NCBI GenBank assembly: GCA_944387035.1
Contig: CALXDJ010000001.1
Span: 62,001-126,000 of the forward strand
Source of the DNA: an uncultured Oscillospiraceae bacterium
Lineage (GTDB): Bacteria; Bacillota; Clostridia; Oscillospirales; Oscillospiraceae
DNA: 64,000 nt
Reading direction: 5' to 3'
This document shows positions 25,316 through 34,094 of this stretch, piece by piece. The notes beneath the pieces are model-generated. The model did not search any database and was not told the origin of the DNA. It worked only from the letters and a program-made list of their open reading frames with translations. Every line of letters begins with the position of its first letter. The stretch's first letter is position 1. Made by a program: the position numbers and the translations under genes.

Positions 25316-26785
25316 TTATACCGCAGGCTTATACGCCCGGTTGGAGAGCCGCCGCTTCCAGATAGACGGTGCGCACAACAGCAGCATGGGGAAAATCTCC
25401 AGCCGTCCCACCAGCATATCGAAGGAGAGCAGGAGTTTGCTCCAGGGGGAAAACGCAGAGAAGTTCCCCATGGGGCCCACCACCTCCAGGCCGGGGCCAA
25501 TGTTGTTGATGCAGGCCGCCAGAGCGGTAAATGTGGTGACCAAATCGAACTGCTCCAGAGACAGCAGCAAAAACGACACGGTAAAGACCAGAATATACAC
25601 GGTCAAAAACAGATGGACCCCCCGCAGATTCCGATCCGTCAGGGGCTTGCCCTCAAACCGGACCGTAGACACCGCATTGGGATGGAGCATCCGGCGCATA
25701 TCTCCATAGGATGCCTTGACCAAAATCACAACCCGGGCCACTTTGATGCCGCCGCCGGTGGATCCGGCGCAGGCGCCGATGAACATCAGCACCACCAAAA
25801 TTCCCTTGGAGAAGGTCGGCCAGGCATTGAAGTCCGTCGTGGCATATCCGGTCGTCGTGATGATCGAGGAAACCTGGAAAAAGGCGTGGCAGAGACTGGT
25901 GGAAACGGAATCGTACAGATGGGCAATGTCCACTGTGATAGCCACCACTGCCGCCGTCACAATCAGCAGATAACAACGCAGTTCCTCGGAATGGAATACA
26001 TCCCGGAACCGGCGAATCAGCAGGAAATAATACAAATTGAAATTCACGCCGAACAGCAGCATGAAAATACCGATCACGATATCAAAATAAGGATTCTGAT
26101 AGGCACCCACGCTGAGGTTCCGGCAGCTGAAGCCGCCGGTACCGGCGGAGCCGAAGGAGTGAATACATGCGTCAAACAGCGGCATTCCGCCCGCAAGCAG
26201 CAGCACAATTTCCACCAATGTCAGCACTAAGTAGATGCCATAGAGGATTTTGGCCGTATCGCTCATGCGGCTGACCAGTTTCCCCACCGTGGGGCCCGGC
26301 ACTTCCGCCCGCATAATATGCATTCCATGTCCATCCGACATGGGCAAAATGGCCATGACGAACACCAGCACACCCATACCGCCCACCCAGTGGGTGAAGC
26401 TGCGCCAGAACAATCCGCCCCGGGATAAGGACTCCACTTCCGTCAGAATACTGGCACCGGTAGTGGTAAAGCCGGAGACGGTTTCAAAAAAGGCATCCAC
26501 ATAAAAGGGAATATCTCCGGAAATGACAAAGGGCAGCGCGCCAAACGCCGAAACGGCAATCCACGCCAACGCCACAATCGCCAAACCATCCCGGGCATAG
26601 AGGGCCGTGCGGGCAGGCCGGCGTACACCAAGTAACAGGCCAATCAGCACCAGCAATGCCATGGGAATCAGGAATGGGTGGGCCGCTTCTCCATGGAGCA
26701 GGGCCACAATCAAAGGCAGCACCAGCAGCGCCGCCTCCGTCACGAGAATCCGGCCGATTACAAAGCCGATCATCTTGTAATTCAA
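25316..26785 (-). CDS. trkH: Trk/Ktr-type potassium uptake channel subunit
   Basis: Integral membrane K+ transporter with four pore-loop repeats. The four filter sequences are visible: SGFTTTGAS, GSAGTGGFS, TTTGYATTD and NNIGPGLEVVG. 489 residues from a TTG start at 26785, chosen because AGGCGGTGG lies 7 nt upstream and 16 nt after the trkA stop; an ATG 12 nt further in (26773) is the alternative. The partner is the RCK protein TrkA just upstream, so trkA-trkH form an operon. Confidence 0.93.
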   Translation of the reverse strand: MNYKMIGFVIGRILVTEAALLVLPLIVALLHGEAAHPFLIPMALLVLIGLLLGVRRPARTALYARDGLAIVALAWIAVSAFGALPFVISGDIPFYVDAFFETVSGFTTTGASILTEVESLSRGGLFWRSFTHWVGGMGVLVFVMAILPMSDGHGMHIMRAEVPGPTVGKLVSRMSDTAKILYGIYLVLTLVEIVLLLAGGMPLFDACIHSFGSAGTGGFSCRNLSVGAYQNPYFDIVIGIFMLLFGVNFNLYYFLLIRRFRDVFHSEELRCYLLIVTAAVVAITVDIAHLYDSVSTSLCHAFFQVSSIITTTGYATTDFNAWPTFSKGILVVLMFIGACAGSTGGGIKVARVVILVKASYGDMRRMLHPNAVSTVRFEGKPLTDRNLRGVHLFLTVYILVFTVSFLLLSLEQFDLVTTFTALAACINNIGPGLEVVGPMGNFSAFSPWSKLLLSFDMLVGRLEIFPMLLLCAPSIWKRRLSNRAYKPAV

Positions 26786-26801
26786 GTTGCTTCCACCGCC
26801 T

Positions 26802-28163
26802 TCATGCCAGGATATCGTTGATGTCCTGCAAGGTGGTATCCGTGGTAACCACAATTACATCGTCATTCAGGCGCAGGGCATCGTTGCCGGAGGGAATGAC
26901 AATGCTGCCGTTTTGCCGGACAATTCCCGCCAACAGCAGGCCGTTTTTCAACTTGAGGTCCTTCAGCGGCGTCCCGATAAAGGGGACATCTTTTGTGACG
27001 CCGAACTCCAGCGCCTCCACCGCGCCGTCCACCAGGCGGTGCAGAGTCTTGACTTTGGCACTGGAGGCACTTTGCATGGCCCGAATATACTGCAAAATCA
27101 GCTCCGTGGTGATGGATGCGGCGGACACCACGCTGTCCACCATTCCCTCAGCCGAAACCAAATCCACCAGGGGTTTGCGATTGATCTTCGCCACAACCTT
27201 ACAGTCTCCCGATAGCTTGGCTGCACTCATGGACATCAGGATATTGGCCTCATCGATGCCGGTAATAGCCACAAAGGCATCGGTACTCTCAATCCCCTCT
27301 TCCTGGAGCAGCTCACTGTCTGTTCCGTCTCCCACGATCACCAGAGCCTTGGGCAGCCGCTCACCCATCTGGATGCACCGCTGTTCATTTTGGTCGATGA
27401 TCTTCACCGACATATTCATCTGCAGCAGCTCCGACGCCAGATAATAGCAAATCTTGCTGGCACCCACAATCATGACCGAGGAAGCCCGGTTGCGGAACAC
27501 GCCCAAATGGCGGAAGAACTGGGAAAGCTGCTCCGGCGAAGCCGTGAGGTAAATCTTATCGCCGGAATGAAGCACAAAGTCACCGGAGGGAATGATGGTC
27601 TCCCCCTTGCGGCAAACTGCGCAGATCAGCACCCGGACCCGGATGTTGTGGTACAAATCCGCCAACTGCATCCCATCCAGCGCAGACCGTTCTGCCAAAC
27701 GATACTCCACCAGCTCCAGGCGCCCCTTGGAGAACGACTCCAGCTTCATAGCCACTGGGAAACGCAGTACCCGGGCAATCTCCCGGGCGGCAGCCTTTTC
27801 CGGATTGATGGCCATGGACAGCCCCAGTTCCTCCCGCATAAAGCGCAGCTGCTTTTCATACTCCGGATTCCGGATCCGGGCGATGGTATGCTGAACGCCC
27901 AGCTTCTTGGCCACCAAACAGGCCAAGATATTGATCTCGTCGCTGGAAGCGGTGGCAATCAGCAGCTCTGCCTTGTCCGCCTCAGCCTCTTTTTGCACTT
28001 CATAACTGGCGCCATTGCCGCACACGCCCATGACATCATAAATATTAATAATGTTCTCAATCAGCTGGGCATTTTGGTCTATGACAGTGACACGGTTATC
28101 CACGGAAAGATGCCGCGTCAGCGCCAGCCCCACCTTTCCGGCACCCACGATGATGATTCTCAT
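26802..28163 (-). CDS. trkA: Trk potassium uptake regulatory subunit (two RCK domains)
   Basis: Cytoplasmic nucleotide-binding ring protein that gates TrkH. 453 residues in two repeats: RCK_N with MRIIIVGAGKVGLALTRHLS (about 1-120) and RCK_C (about 140-225), then a second RCK_N from VMIVGASKICYYLASELLQM (about 232-350) and a second RCK_C to the end. The second Rossmann motif GASKIC is degenerate, as in many TrkA proteins. GAGGTCGGAAT precedes the ATG. First gene of the trkA-trkH unit. Confidence 0.94.
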   Translation of the reverse strand: MRIIIVGAGKVGLALTRHLSVDNRVTVIDQNAQLIENIINIYDVMGVCGNGASYEVQKEAEADKAELLIATASSDEINILACLVAKKLGVQHTIARIRNPEYEKQLRFMREELGLSMAINPEKAAAREIARVLRFPVAMKLESFSKGRLELVEYRLAERSALDGMQLADLYHNIRVRVLICAVCRKGETIIPSGDFVLHSGDKIYLTASPEQLSQFFRHLGVFRNRASSVMIVGASKICYYLASELLQMNMSVKIIDQNEQRCIQMGERLPKALVIVGDGTDSELLQEEGIESTDAFVAITGIDEANILMSMSAAKLSGDCKVVAKINRKPLVDLVSAEGMVDSVVSAASITTELILQYIRAMQSASSAKVKTLHRLVDGAVEALEFGVTKDVPFIGTPLKDLKLKNGLLLAGIVRQNGSIVIPSGNDALRLNDDVIVVTTDTTLQDINDILA

Positions 28164-28332
28164 ATTCCGACCTCATTTGATTATTTAGCCGGCGATCCGC
28201 CAGCTTTTAAATAGGTACATAGGATTATATCGAATTCCTTTTCAAAAGGGAATACCTTTTGCCTCCCCTTTGGCAGAAATTTTATTTCCCTCTTACTTTC
28301 TGGATTTTTTTGGGCAATCGACAATTTTTTTC

Positions 28333-28361
28333 TTGACAAACCAGCCTCCCTTGCGTACAAT
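28333..28361 (+). promoter_or_regulatory. Sigma-A promoter of the fatty-acid synthesis operon
   Basis: TTGACA, 17-nt spacer, TACAAT, about 72 nt before acpP. The rest of 28164-28332 is AT-rich intergenic DNA. It holds a TATAAT box on the minus strand near 28225-28245 that may serve trkA, and no gene. Confidence 0.85.
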
Positions 28362-28367
28362 GTCCTT

Positions 28368-28400
28368 AAATTATTTTAGTTAAATAATTTTAATTAAAAT
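28368..28400. promoter_or_regulatory. Tandem AT-rich palindromes at the fab operon start, probable MarR/FabT-type operator
   Basis: First repeat AAATTATTT-TAGTT-AAATAATTT (28368-28390). The second, ATTTTAATTAAAAT (28387-28400), overlaps it. Both sit from the predicted +1 onward. The last gene of the operon encodes a MarR protein, the likely binder. Confidence 0.65.
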
Positions 28401-28433
28401 AATTGATATTTCGACATCAAGGAGCATAAAATA

Positions 28434-28664
28434 ATGGAATTCGAGAAAGTGCGCGACATCATTGTGGAAACCCTGGGCTGCGACGCTGAGCAGGTCACTC
28501 CTACCGCCTCCCTGGCTGATGACCTGGGTGCTGACTCCCTGGCTTCTGTGGAGCTGGTCATGGCGCTGGAAGAAGCTGCCGGTGTTACCATCGACGATGC
28601 TGATGTGGCCAACCTCAAGACCGTGGGCGACATCATGGATTACCTGGCCGCTCACAAGGCCTGA
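28434..28664 (+). CDS. acpP: Acyl carrier protein
   Basis: 76-residue acidic four-helix carrier of growing acyl chains. The phosphopantetheine site is Ser35 in DDLGADSLASVEL. AAGGAGCATAAAATA precedes the ATG. It is the first gene of the operon and is followed by a stem-loop that may raise its transcript level over the acc genes. Confidence 0.97.
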   Translation: MEFEKVRDIIVETLGCDAEQVTPTASLADDLGADSLASVELVMALEEAAGVTIDDADVANLKTVGDIMDYLAAHKA

Positions 28665-28671
28665 TCAAACT

Positions 28672-28694
28672 CCCAGAGGGGTCTCCCCTCTGGG
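28672..28694 (+). repeat. Intercistronic stem-loop between acpP and accB
   Basis: CCCAGAGGGG-TCT-CCCCTCTGGG, a 10-bp stem with no T-run: a processing or 3'-end protecting hairpin, or a partial terminator. Confidence 0.65.
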
Positions 28695-28724
28695 AAAACA
28701 CTTTCCATGGAGAAAGGAACCGCC

Positions 28725-29147
28725 ATGACCAACCAAGAAATTTATGATCTGATTGCCTGCTTTGAGCGCAGCTCCCTGCAAACCCTGCGTCTCTCCCGGC
28801 AGGATTTTTCCATAGAACTTTCCCGCGGCGGCGCAGCCGCCGCTGCCCCTGCGGCCCCCGCCGCCATGCCCGCTCCTGCGGCAGCACCTGCCCCCCGGGA
28901 GGCCGATGGTGAGGCCATCACCGCTCCCCTGGTGGGCACATTCTATGCCGCTCCCGCCCCGGATCAGCCTCCCTTTGTCAAAGTGGGTGACCGGGTGAAA
29001 AAGGGCCAGACCGTCTGCCTCATCGAGGCCATGAAGATGATGAGCGAGGTCCCCGCCCCCTGTGACTGCATCATTGAGGCAGTCCTCAAGGATAACGGAG
29101 AGCTGGCGGCCTTCGGCGAGCCGCTGCTGCGCTATAAGCCATGCTGA
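28725..29147 (+). CDS. accB: Biotin carboxyl carrier protein of acetyl-CoA carboxylase
   Basis: 140 residues. A short N-terminal helical part (IYDLIACFERSSLQTLRLS) is followed by an Ala/Pro-rich flexible arm (about 38-62). The C-terminal biotinyl domain has APLVGTFYAAPAPDQPPFV and the biotinylation motif EAMKMM. Start at 28725 (AGAAAGGAACCGCC) rather than the frame start at 28707. The stop overlaps the accC start by 7 nt. Confidence 0.95.
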   Translation: MTNQEIYDLIACFERSSLQTLRLSRQDFSIELSRGGAAAAAPAAPAAMPAPAAAPAPREADGEAITAPLVGTFYAAPAPDQPPFVKVGDRVKKGQTVCLIEAMKMMSEVPAPCDCIIEAVLKDNGELAAFGEPLLRYKPC

Positions 29148-30532
29148 AGCGGGTTCTGATTGCCAACCGGGGCGAGATCGCCCTGCGGGTGTTGCGGGCC
29201 TGCCGGGAACTGGGAATTGAAACCGTGGCCGTCTATTCCCAGGCTGATGCGGAGGCGCTCCATGTCCAGCTGGCTACTCAGTCAGTGTGCATCGGTCCGG
29301 CTAAGGCCTCTGAAAGTTATCTCAACCAGACCGCTCTGCTCACTGCAGCCCTGGCTACCGGATGCGACGGCATCCACCCCGGCTATGGATTTTTGTCTGA
29401 AAACGCCGACTTTGCCGACGCCTGCGCCGCTGCGGGGCTGACCTTTATCGGTCCCTCCGGCGACACGATCCGCAAAGCTGGCTCCAAATCTGCCGCCCGC
29501 GATCTGATGCGGGCCGCCGGTGTGCCGGTAACCCCCGGTTCCGACGGTCCGGTTTCCTCTGTGGAAGAGGCCCTGGCCGCAGCGGAGTCCGTGGGCTATC
29601 CGGTGCTGCTCAAGGCCAGTGCCGGCGGCGGCGGCCGGGGTATCCGCCGCTGCGACAACGCCCAGATTTTGCCCGCCGCTTACGCGGAGGCCAAGGCGGA
29701 AGCCAAGGCCTGCTTCGGAGACGACGAGATGTATCTGGAGAAGCTGGTTCTGGCTCCCCGGCACATTGAGTTCCAGGTGCTGGCTGACCGGCACGGCAAT
29801 GTGATCCATCTGGGTGACCGGGACTGCTCCGTGCAGCGGCGCAACCAGAAGCTCATCGAAGAGGCTCCTGCACGGTGCCTGACACCGGCTCTGCGGGAAG
29901 AGATGGGCCAGGCCGCCGTTCGGGCCGCCCGTGCCGTCAACTATGAGGGCGCCGGCACGGTGGAATTCCTGCTGGACGCCGACGGGGAGCATTTCTATTT
30001 CATGGAGATGAATACCCGGATTCAGGTGGAACACGGCGTCACGGAAATGATCACCGGCGTGGACCTGGTGCGCCAGCAGCTGCGCATTGCCTCCGGTCTT
30101 GCCCTGGATGTGACGCAGGCGGATATTCACCTGGAAGGCCATTCCATTGAGTGCCGGATTAATGCAGAGGATCCCACCAAGAACTTCCAGCCCTGCCCCG
30201 GTCAGGTGTCTTTCCTGCACTTCCCCGGCGGTGCCGGTGTGCGGGTGGACTCCTGCCTGTATAACGGCTGCACCCTTTCCCCCTACTATGACTCTATGGC
30301 AGCCAAACTCCTGGTGCACGCTCCCACCCGGCTGGAGGCCATCCGCAAGATGCGCCGCTGCCTGGAGGAATTCACCCTGGAGGGCTTCCCCACCAACGCG
30401 GAACTGAGCTACCAGATTCTGTACCATCCCATTTTTGTCCGGGGCGGCTGCACCACGGCATTCCTGGACGAACACCTGCCTGAGCTGCTGGACTTCAGCC
30501 GCCGGGTAGAGGAGCATGAGGAGGGCGTATGA
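29141..30532 (+). CDS. accC: Biotin carboxylase subunit of acetyl-CoA carboxylase
   Basis: 463 residues. It carboxylates the biotin of AccB using ATP and bicarbonate. It opens MLKRVLIANRGEIALRVLRA. The ATP-grasp region has LLKASAGGGGRGIRRCDN, and the catalytic part has FYFMEMNTRIQVEHGVTEM. It overlaps accB by 7 nt and accD by 4 nt, so translation is coupled. It is distinct from the biotin carboxylase domain inside Pyc at 1-4.5 kb. Confidence 0.96.
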   Translation: MLKRVLIANRGEIALRVLRACRELGIETVAVYSQADAEALHVQLATQSVCIGPAKASESYLNQTALLTAALATGCDGIHPGYGFLSENADFADACAAAGLTFIGPSGDTIRKAGSKSAARDLMRAAGVPVTPGSDGPVSSVEEALAAAESVGYPVLLKASAGGGGRGIRRCDNAQILPAAYAEAKAEAKACFGDDEMYLEKLVLAPRHIEFQVLADRHGNVIHLGDRDCSVQRRNQKLIEEAPARCLTPALREEMGQAAVRAARAVNYEGAGTVEFLLDADGEHFYFMEMNTRIQVEHGVTEMITGVDLVRQQLRIASGLALDVTQADIHLEGHSIECRINAEDPTKNFQPCPGQVSFLHFPGGAGVRVDSCLYNGCTLSPYYDSMAAKLLVHAPTRLEAIRKMRRCLEEFTLEGFPTNAELSYQILYHPIFVRGGCTTAFLDEHLPELLDFSRRVEEHEEGV

Positions 30533-31383
30533 ACAGCATCTTTGCCAAGCGCCGGGCCCGGCTCCTGGCCATGAAGGCCATCCGGGACAACTACATTCCC
30601 GGCGACAAACTGATTACCTGCCCCAAGTGCGGACAGGAAAGCGAACGCAAAACCGTCGCGGAGGGGCTGTCTGTCTGCCCCAAATGCGGCTACCACTTCC
30701 CCATCGGCGGCTACTACCGCCTGAGCACCATTCTCGATCCCGGTTCTTTCCGGGAGCTCAATGAAAAATATCCCGCGGCCGATCCCCTGTCCTTCCCCGG
30801 CTACCGGGCCAAGCTCACCGCCGCCCAGCGCAAGACCGGCCTCACGGAGGCCGCCGTCACAGCCACCGGTACCATCGGCGGCCACAAATGTGTGGTGGGC
30901 GTGCTGGACAGCCGCTTTTTCATGGGCAGCATGAGTGCCGCCGTGGGTGAAAAAATCACCCTGGCTATCGAATATGCCGCCAAGAACAAGCTCCCTCTGA
31001 TCCTGTTTTCCGCCAGCGGCGGTGCCCGGATGCAGGAGGGGATTCTCTCCCTGATGCAGATGGCCAAGACCAGCGCCGCCCTGGCGAGGTTTTCCGACAA
31101 GGGGCTGCTGTACATCTCCGTGCTGACCGACCCCACCACCGGCGGCGTCACCGCCAGCTTCGCCTCTCTGGGAGACATCATTCTCGCTGAGCCCGGCGCG
31201 CTCATCGGCTTTGCCGGTCCCCGGGTCATCCAGCAGACCATCGGCGAGACTCTGCCGGAGGGCTTCCAGCGGGCAGAATACCAGGAAGAGCACGGTTTTG
31301 TAGACGCTGTGGTCCCCCGCTCTCAGATGCGGGAAACGCTTTCCCAGCTGCTCCTGCTCCACGAGAAAGGAGGCCGCGCATGA
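30529..31383 (+). CDS. accD: Acetyl-CoA carboxylase carboxyltransferase subunit beta
   Basis: 284 residues. An N-terminal zinc ribbon (CPKCGQE ... CPKCGYHF, about 27-52) is followed by a crotonase-like carboxyltransferase fold with FSASGGARMQEGILSLMQM and PTTGGVTASFASLGDIILAE. It forms the A2B2 carboxyltransferase with AccA and makes malonyl-CoA. Overlaps accC and accA by 4 nt each. Confidence 0.96.
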   Translation: MNSIFAKRRARLLAMKAIRDNYIPGDKLITCPKCGQESERKTVAEGLSVCPKCGYHFPIGGYYRLSTILDPGSFRELNEKYPAADPLSFPGYRAKLTAAQRKTGLTEAAVTATGTIGGHKCVVGVLDSRFFMGSMSAAVGEKITLAIEYAAKNKLPLILFSASGGARMQEGILSLMQMAKTSAALARFSDKGLLYISVLTDPTTGGVTASFASLGDIILAEPGALIGFAGPRVIQQTIGETLPEGFQRAEYQEEHGFVDAVVPRSQMRETLSQLLLLHEKGGRA

Positions 31384-32201
31384 GCACTTCTCTCACTGCC
31401 GCCGAGCGGGTTGCCATTGCCCGCAACCCCCAGCGGCCCAATATCAGCGACTATATCGACGGTCTGTTTACCGACTTTTTTGAGTGCCGGGGCGACCGTC
31501 TTTGCGGCGAGGACGCCGCTATTTTGGGCGGTGTGGCGCTCTTTCACGGCCAGAGTGTCACCGTCATCGGCACCCGAAAGGGCAAGACCCTGGAGGAAAA
31601 CCTCAAGTGCAACTTCGGCATGCCCAATCCGGAGGGCTATCGTAAGGCCCTGCGGCTGATGCGGCAGGCTGAAAAGTTCCGCCGCCCGGTCATTACGTTG
31701 ATCGACACCTCCGGTGCCTATCCCGGCCTGGAGGCCGAGGCCCGGGGCCAGGGCGAGGCCATCGCCCGGAACCTCATGGAGATGAGCCGGCTGACCGTTC
31801 CGGTCATCGCCATCATCACCGGCGAGGGCAACAGCGGCGGCGCTTTGGCGCTGGGTGTGGCCAACCGTGTTTTGATGATGGAGAACTCCATTTACGCCAT
31901 TCTTTCCCCCGAGGGCTTCGCCTCCATTCTCTGGAAGGATGCCAGCCGCAGCGCCGAGGCCTGCGACATGATGAAACTCACCGCACCAGACCTCATGCGT
32001 CTGGGCGTGATTGACGACATCATCCCCGAGCCGGAGGGCGGCGCGCATACCGCCCCGGTTCAGGCGATCCGCCAGGTGGACCGCTGCCTGCAGCGGCATC
32101 TGGCCGCCCTTGCAAAGGAAAACGGCCCCGCTCTGGCCGCTGCCCGCTACCAGAAATTCAGAAAGATGGGAGCGGCCGCTCCCCAGAAGGAGGAGCTATG
32201 A
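31380..32201 (+). CDS. accA: Acetyl-CoA carboxylase carboxyltransferase subunit alpha
   Basis: 273 residues, shorter than the roughly 315-residue E. coli subunit because the N-terminal helical extension is reduced. Motifs: VTVIGTRKGKTLEENLKCNFGM, LIDTSGAYPGLEAEARGQGE, IITGEGNSGGALALGVANRV and SPEGFASILWKD. 4-nt overlaps with accD and fabH. Partner of AccD. Confidence 0.95.
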   Translation: MSTSLTAAERVAIARNPQRPNISDYIDGLFTDFFECRGDRLCGEDAAILGGVALFHGQSVTVIGTRKGKTLEENLKCNFGMPNPEGYRKALRLMRQAEKFRRPVITLIDTSGAYPGLEAEARGQGEAIARNLMEMSRLTVPVIAIITGEGNSGGALALGVANRVLMMENSIYAILSPEGFASILWKDASRSAEACDMMKLTAPDLMRLGVIDDIIPEPEGGAHTAPVQAIRQVDRCLQRHLAALAKENGPALAAARYQKFRKMGAAAPQKEEL

Positions 32202-33145
32202 ACGGAATCAAAATCCGGGGCACCGGCCGCTGTGTTCCGGAGCACATTGTCACCAATGACGACATGGCCAAAATCGTGGAGACCAACGACGAGTGGATTA
32301 CCACCCGCACCGGCATCCAGCACCGGCATCACTGCACCACGGAGAGCCATACATTTCTTTGTGTCAACGCAGCAAAAAGCGCCCTGGAAAAGGCCGGTGT
32401 CACCCCCGATGAAATTGGTGCCTGCATTGTCGCTACCGTAACGGGCGACAACATCGTTCCTTCTGCCGCATGCATGCTGCAAAAGGAGCTGGGTCTGCCG
32501 GAGGATATTCCCTGCTTCGACCTCAACGCCGCCTGCACAGGCTTTTTGTTTGCCCTGCATACCATGGAGTGCCTGCTCAACGCCTCTCCCCGGAAATTCG
32601 GTCTGGTGGTAGGCGCAGAGGTCCTCAGCCGGACCATCAACTGGGCCGACCGCGGCACCTGTATCCTCTTTGGAGACGGCGCCGGCGCCGCCGTGGTGGA
32701 ATGCCGGGAGGGCTGGCCCTCCATCAGTGCCGTCATGGGCAGCCGCGGCGACGACGAACTGCTGCGCCTGCCCGGAATCGAAACCGGAGAACGCGGCTTT
32801 ATCTCCATGGAGGGAACCAAGGTCTTCAAATTTGCTGTGGAGGCCGTCCCGGCCTGCATGGACGCGGTTTTGAAAAAGACCGGCAAAACCGTGGAGGATG
32901 TGGACTTCTTCGTCTTCCACCAGGCCAATGCCCGCATCATCGACCTGGCGGTGCGCAAATACCACATTCCGCCTGAGAAGTACTATAAAAACATTTCCGA
33001 GTACGGCAACACCGCCGCCGCCAGCATCCCTCTGGTTCTGAGCGAACTGCAGGATCAGGGCCGCATCGGACCCGGCAGCCGGATGCTGGTAGTCGGCTTC
33101 GGCGGCGGCCTCACCTGGGGCAGTGCGCTGATCGAGTTTGCGTGA
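32198..33145 (+). CDS. fabH: 3-oxoacyl-ACP synthase III
   Basis: Condenses an acyl-CoA starter with malonyl-ACP. 315 residues, thiolase fold. Catalytic Cys113 in LNAACTGFLF, His in FHQANARI and Asn in EYGNTAAASIPL. It ends with the conserved GFGGGLTWGSALIEF. Overlaps accA by 4 nt; ribosome site GGAGGAG lies inside the accA end. Confidence 0.96.
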   Translation: MNGIKIRGTGRCVPEHIVTNDDMAKIVETNDEWITTRTGIQHRHHCTTESHTFLCVNAAKSALEKAGVTPDEIGACIVATVTGDNIVPSAACMLQKELGLPEDIPCFDLNAACTGFLFALHTMECLLNASPRKFGLVVGAEVLSRTINWADRGTCILFGDGAGAAVVECREGWPSISAVMGSRGDDELLRLPGIETGERGFISMEGTKVFKFAVEAVPACMDAVLKKTGKTVEDVDFFVFHQANARIIDLAVRKYHIPPEKYYKNISEYGNTAAASIPLVLSELQDQGRIGPGSRMLVVGFGGGLTWGSALIEFA

Positions 33146-33155
33146 GGAGAATACA

Positions 33156-34094
33156 ATGAAAAAGCTCAATGAAATTCTGGGTACCCGACTCCCCTTTATT
33201 CAGGGCGGCATGGCCAATATCGCCACCGGCGAATTTGCTGCTGCCTGTTCCAATGCCGGCGTTCTGGGCATGATTGCCACCGGCGGCTGGGACGGAGACC
33301 GGCTCCGCAAGGAGATCCGCCGAGCCAAGGAGCTGACGGACAAGCCCTTCGGCGTCAACCTCATGCTCATGAGCCCTTACGCCGACGACATCGCCCAGAT
33401 CATTCTGGAGGAGGGCGTTCAGGTGGTTACCACCGGCGCCGGCAATCCCGGCAAGTACATCCCCGCCTGGAAAGAGCAGGGCATCAAGGTGCTGCCCGTG
33501 GTCGCTGCCGCAGCCCTGGCCAAGCGCCTGTCCCGCTACGGTGTGGACGCCTTCATCGCCGAGGGCACCGAGTCCGGCGGCCATGTGGGCGAGATGACCA
33601 CCATGGCCCTGGTTCCCCAGGTCATCGATGCGGTGGACGTCCCCGTGGTGGCAGCCGGCGGCATTGCCGACGGCCGTCAGCTGGCAGCCGCCTTCGCTCT
33701 GGGCGCCTGCGGCGCACAGGTGGGCACCTGCCTGCTGGCCAGCGTCGAGTGCCCCATCCATGAAAATTACAAGCAGGCCATCCTCAAGGCCAAGGATTCC
33801 GACACCACCGTCACCGGCCGCTCCATCGGCGGCCCCGTCCGGGTGCTGAAAAACAAGATGGCCCGGGAGTATCTGGCACTGGAAAAACGCGGCGCCACCC
33901 TGGAAGAGCTGGAGCAGGTCACTCTGGGCGGCCTGCGCCGGGCTGTGCTGGAAGGCGACGTGGAACACGGCAGCGTCATGGCCGGTCAGGTGGCCGGTAT
34001 GCTCCATGAGATCAAGCCTGTCAAGCAGATCTTTGAGGAGCTGTACGCACAAAGCCATACGGTGCTGGAGGCTGTGGGCAAGGAATGGCTGTAA
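33156..34094 (+). CDS. fabK: Enoyl-ACP reductase II (FMN-dependent)
   Basis: 312-residue FMN TIM-barrel enzyme that reduces trans-2-enoyl-ACP, the last step of each elongation cycle, replacing FabI. Motifs: LPFIQGGMANIATGEFAAACSN, NLMLMSPYADD, VVTTGAGNPGKY, EGTESGGHVGEMTTMALVPQ and AAGGIADGRQLAAAFALGA. Start at 33156 from GAGGAGAATACA, 10 nt after fabH. Its end overlaps the next FabK-like gene by 10 nt. Confidence 0.95.
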   Translation: MKKLNEILGTRLPFIQGGMANIATGEFAAACSNAGVLGMIATGGWDGDRLRKEIRRAKELTDKPFGVNLMLMSPYADDIAQIILEEGVQVVTTGAGNPGKYIPAWKEQGIKVLPVVAAAALAKRLSRYGVDAFIAEGTESGGHVGEMTTMALVPQVIDAVDVPVVAAGGIADGRQLAAAFALGACGAQVGTCLLASVECPIHENYKQAILKAKDSDTTVTGRSIGGPVRVLKNKMAREYLALEKRGATLEELEQVTLGGLRRAVLEGDVEHGSVMAGQVAGMLHEIKPVKQIFEELYAQSHTVLEAVGKEWL

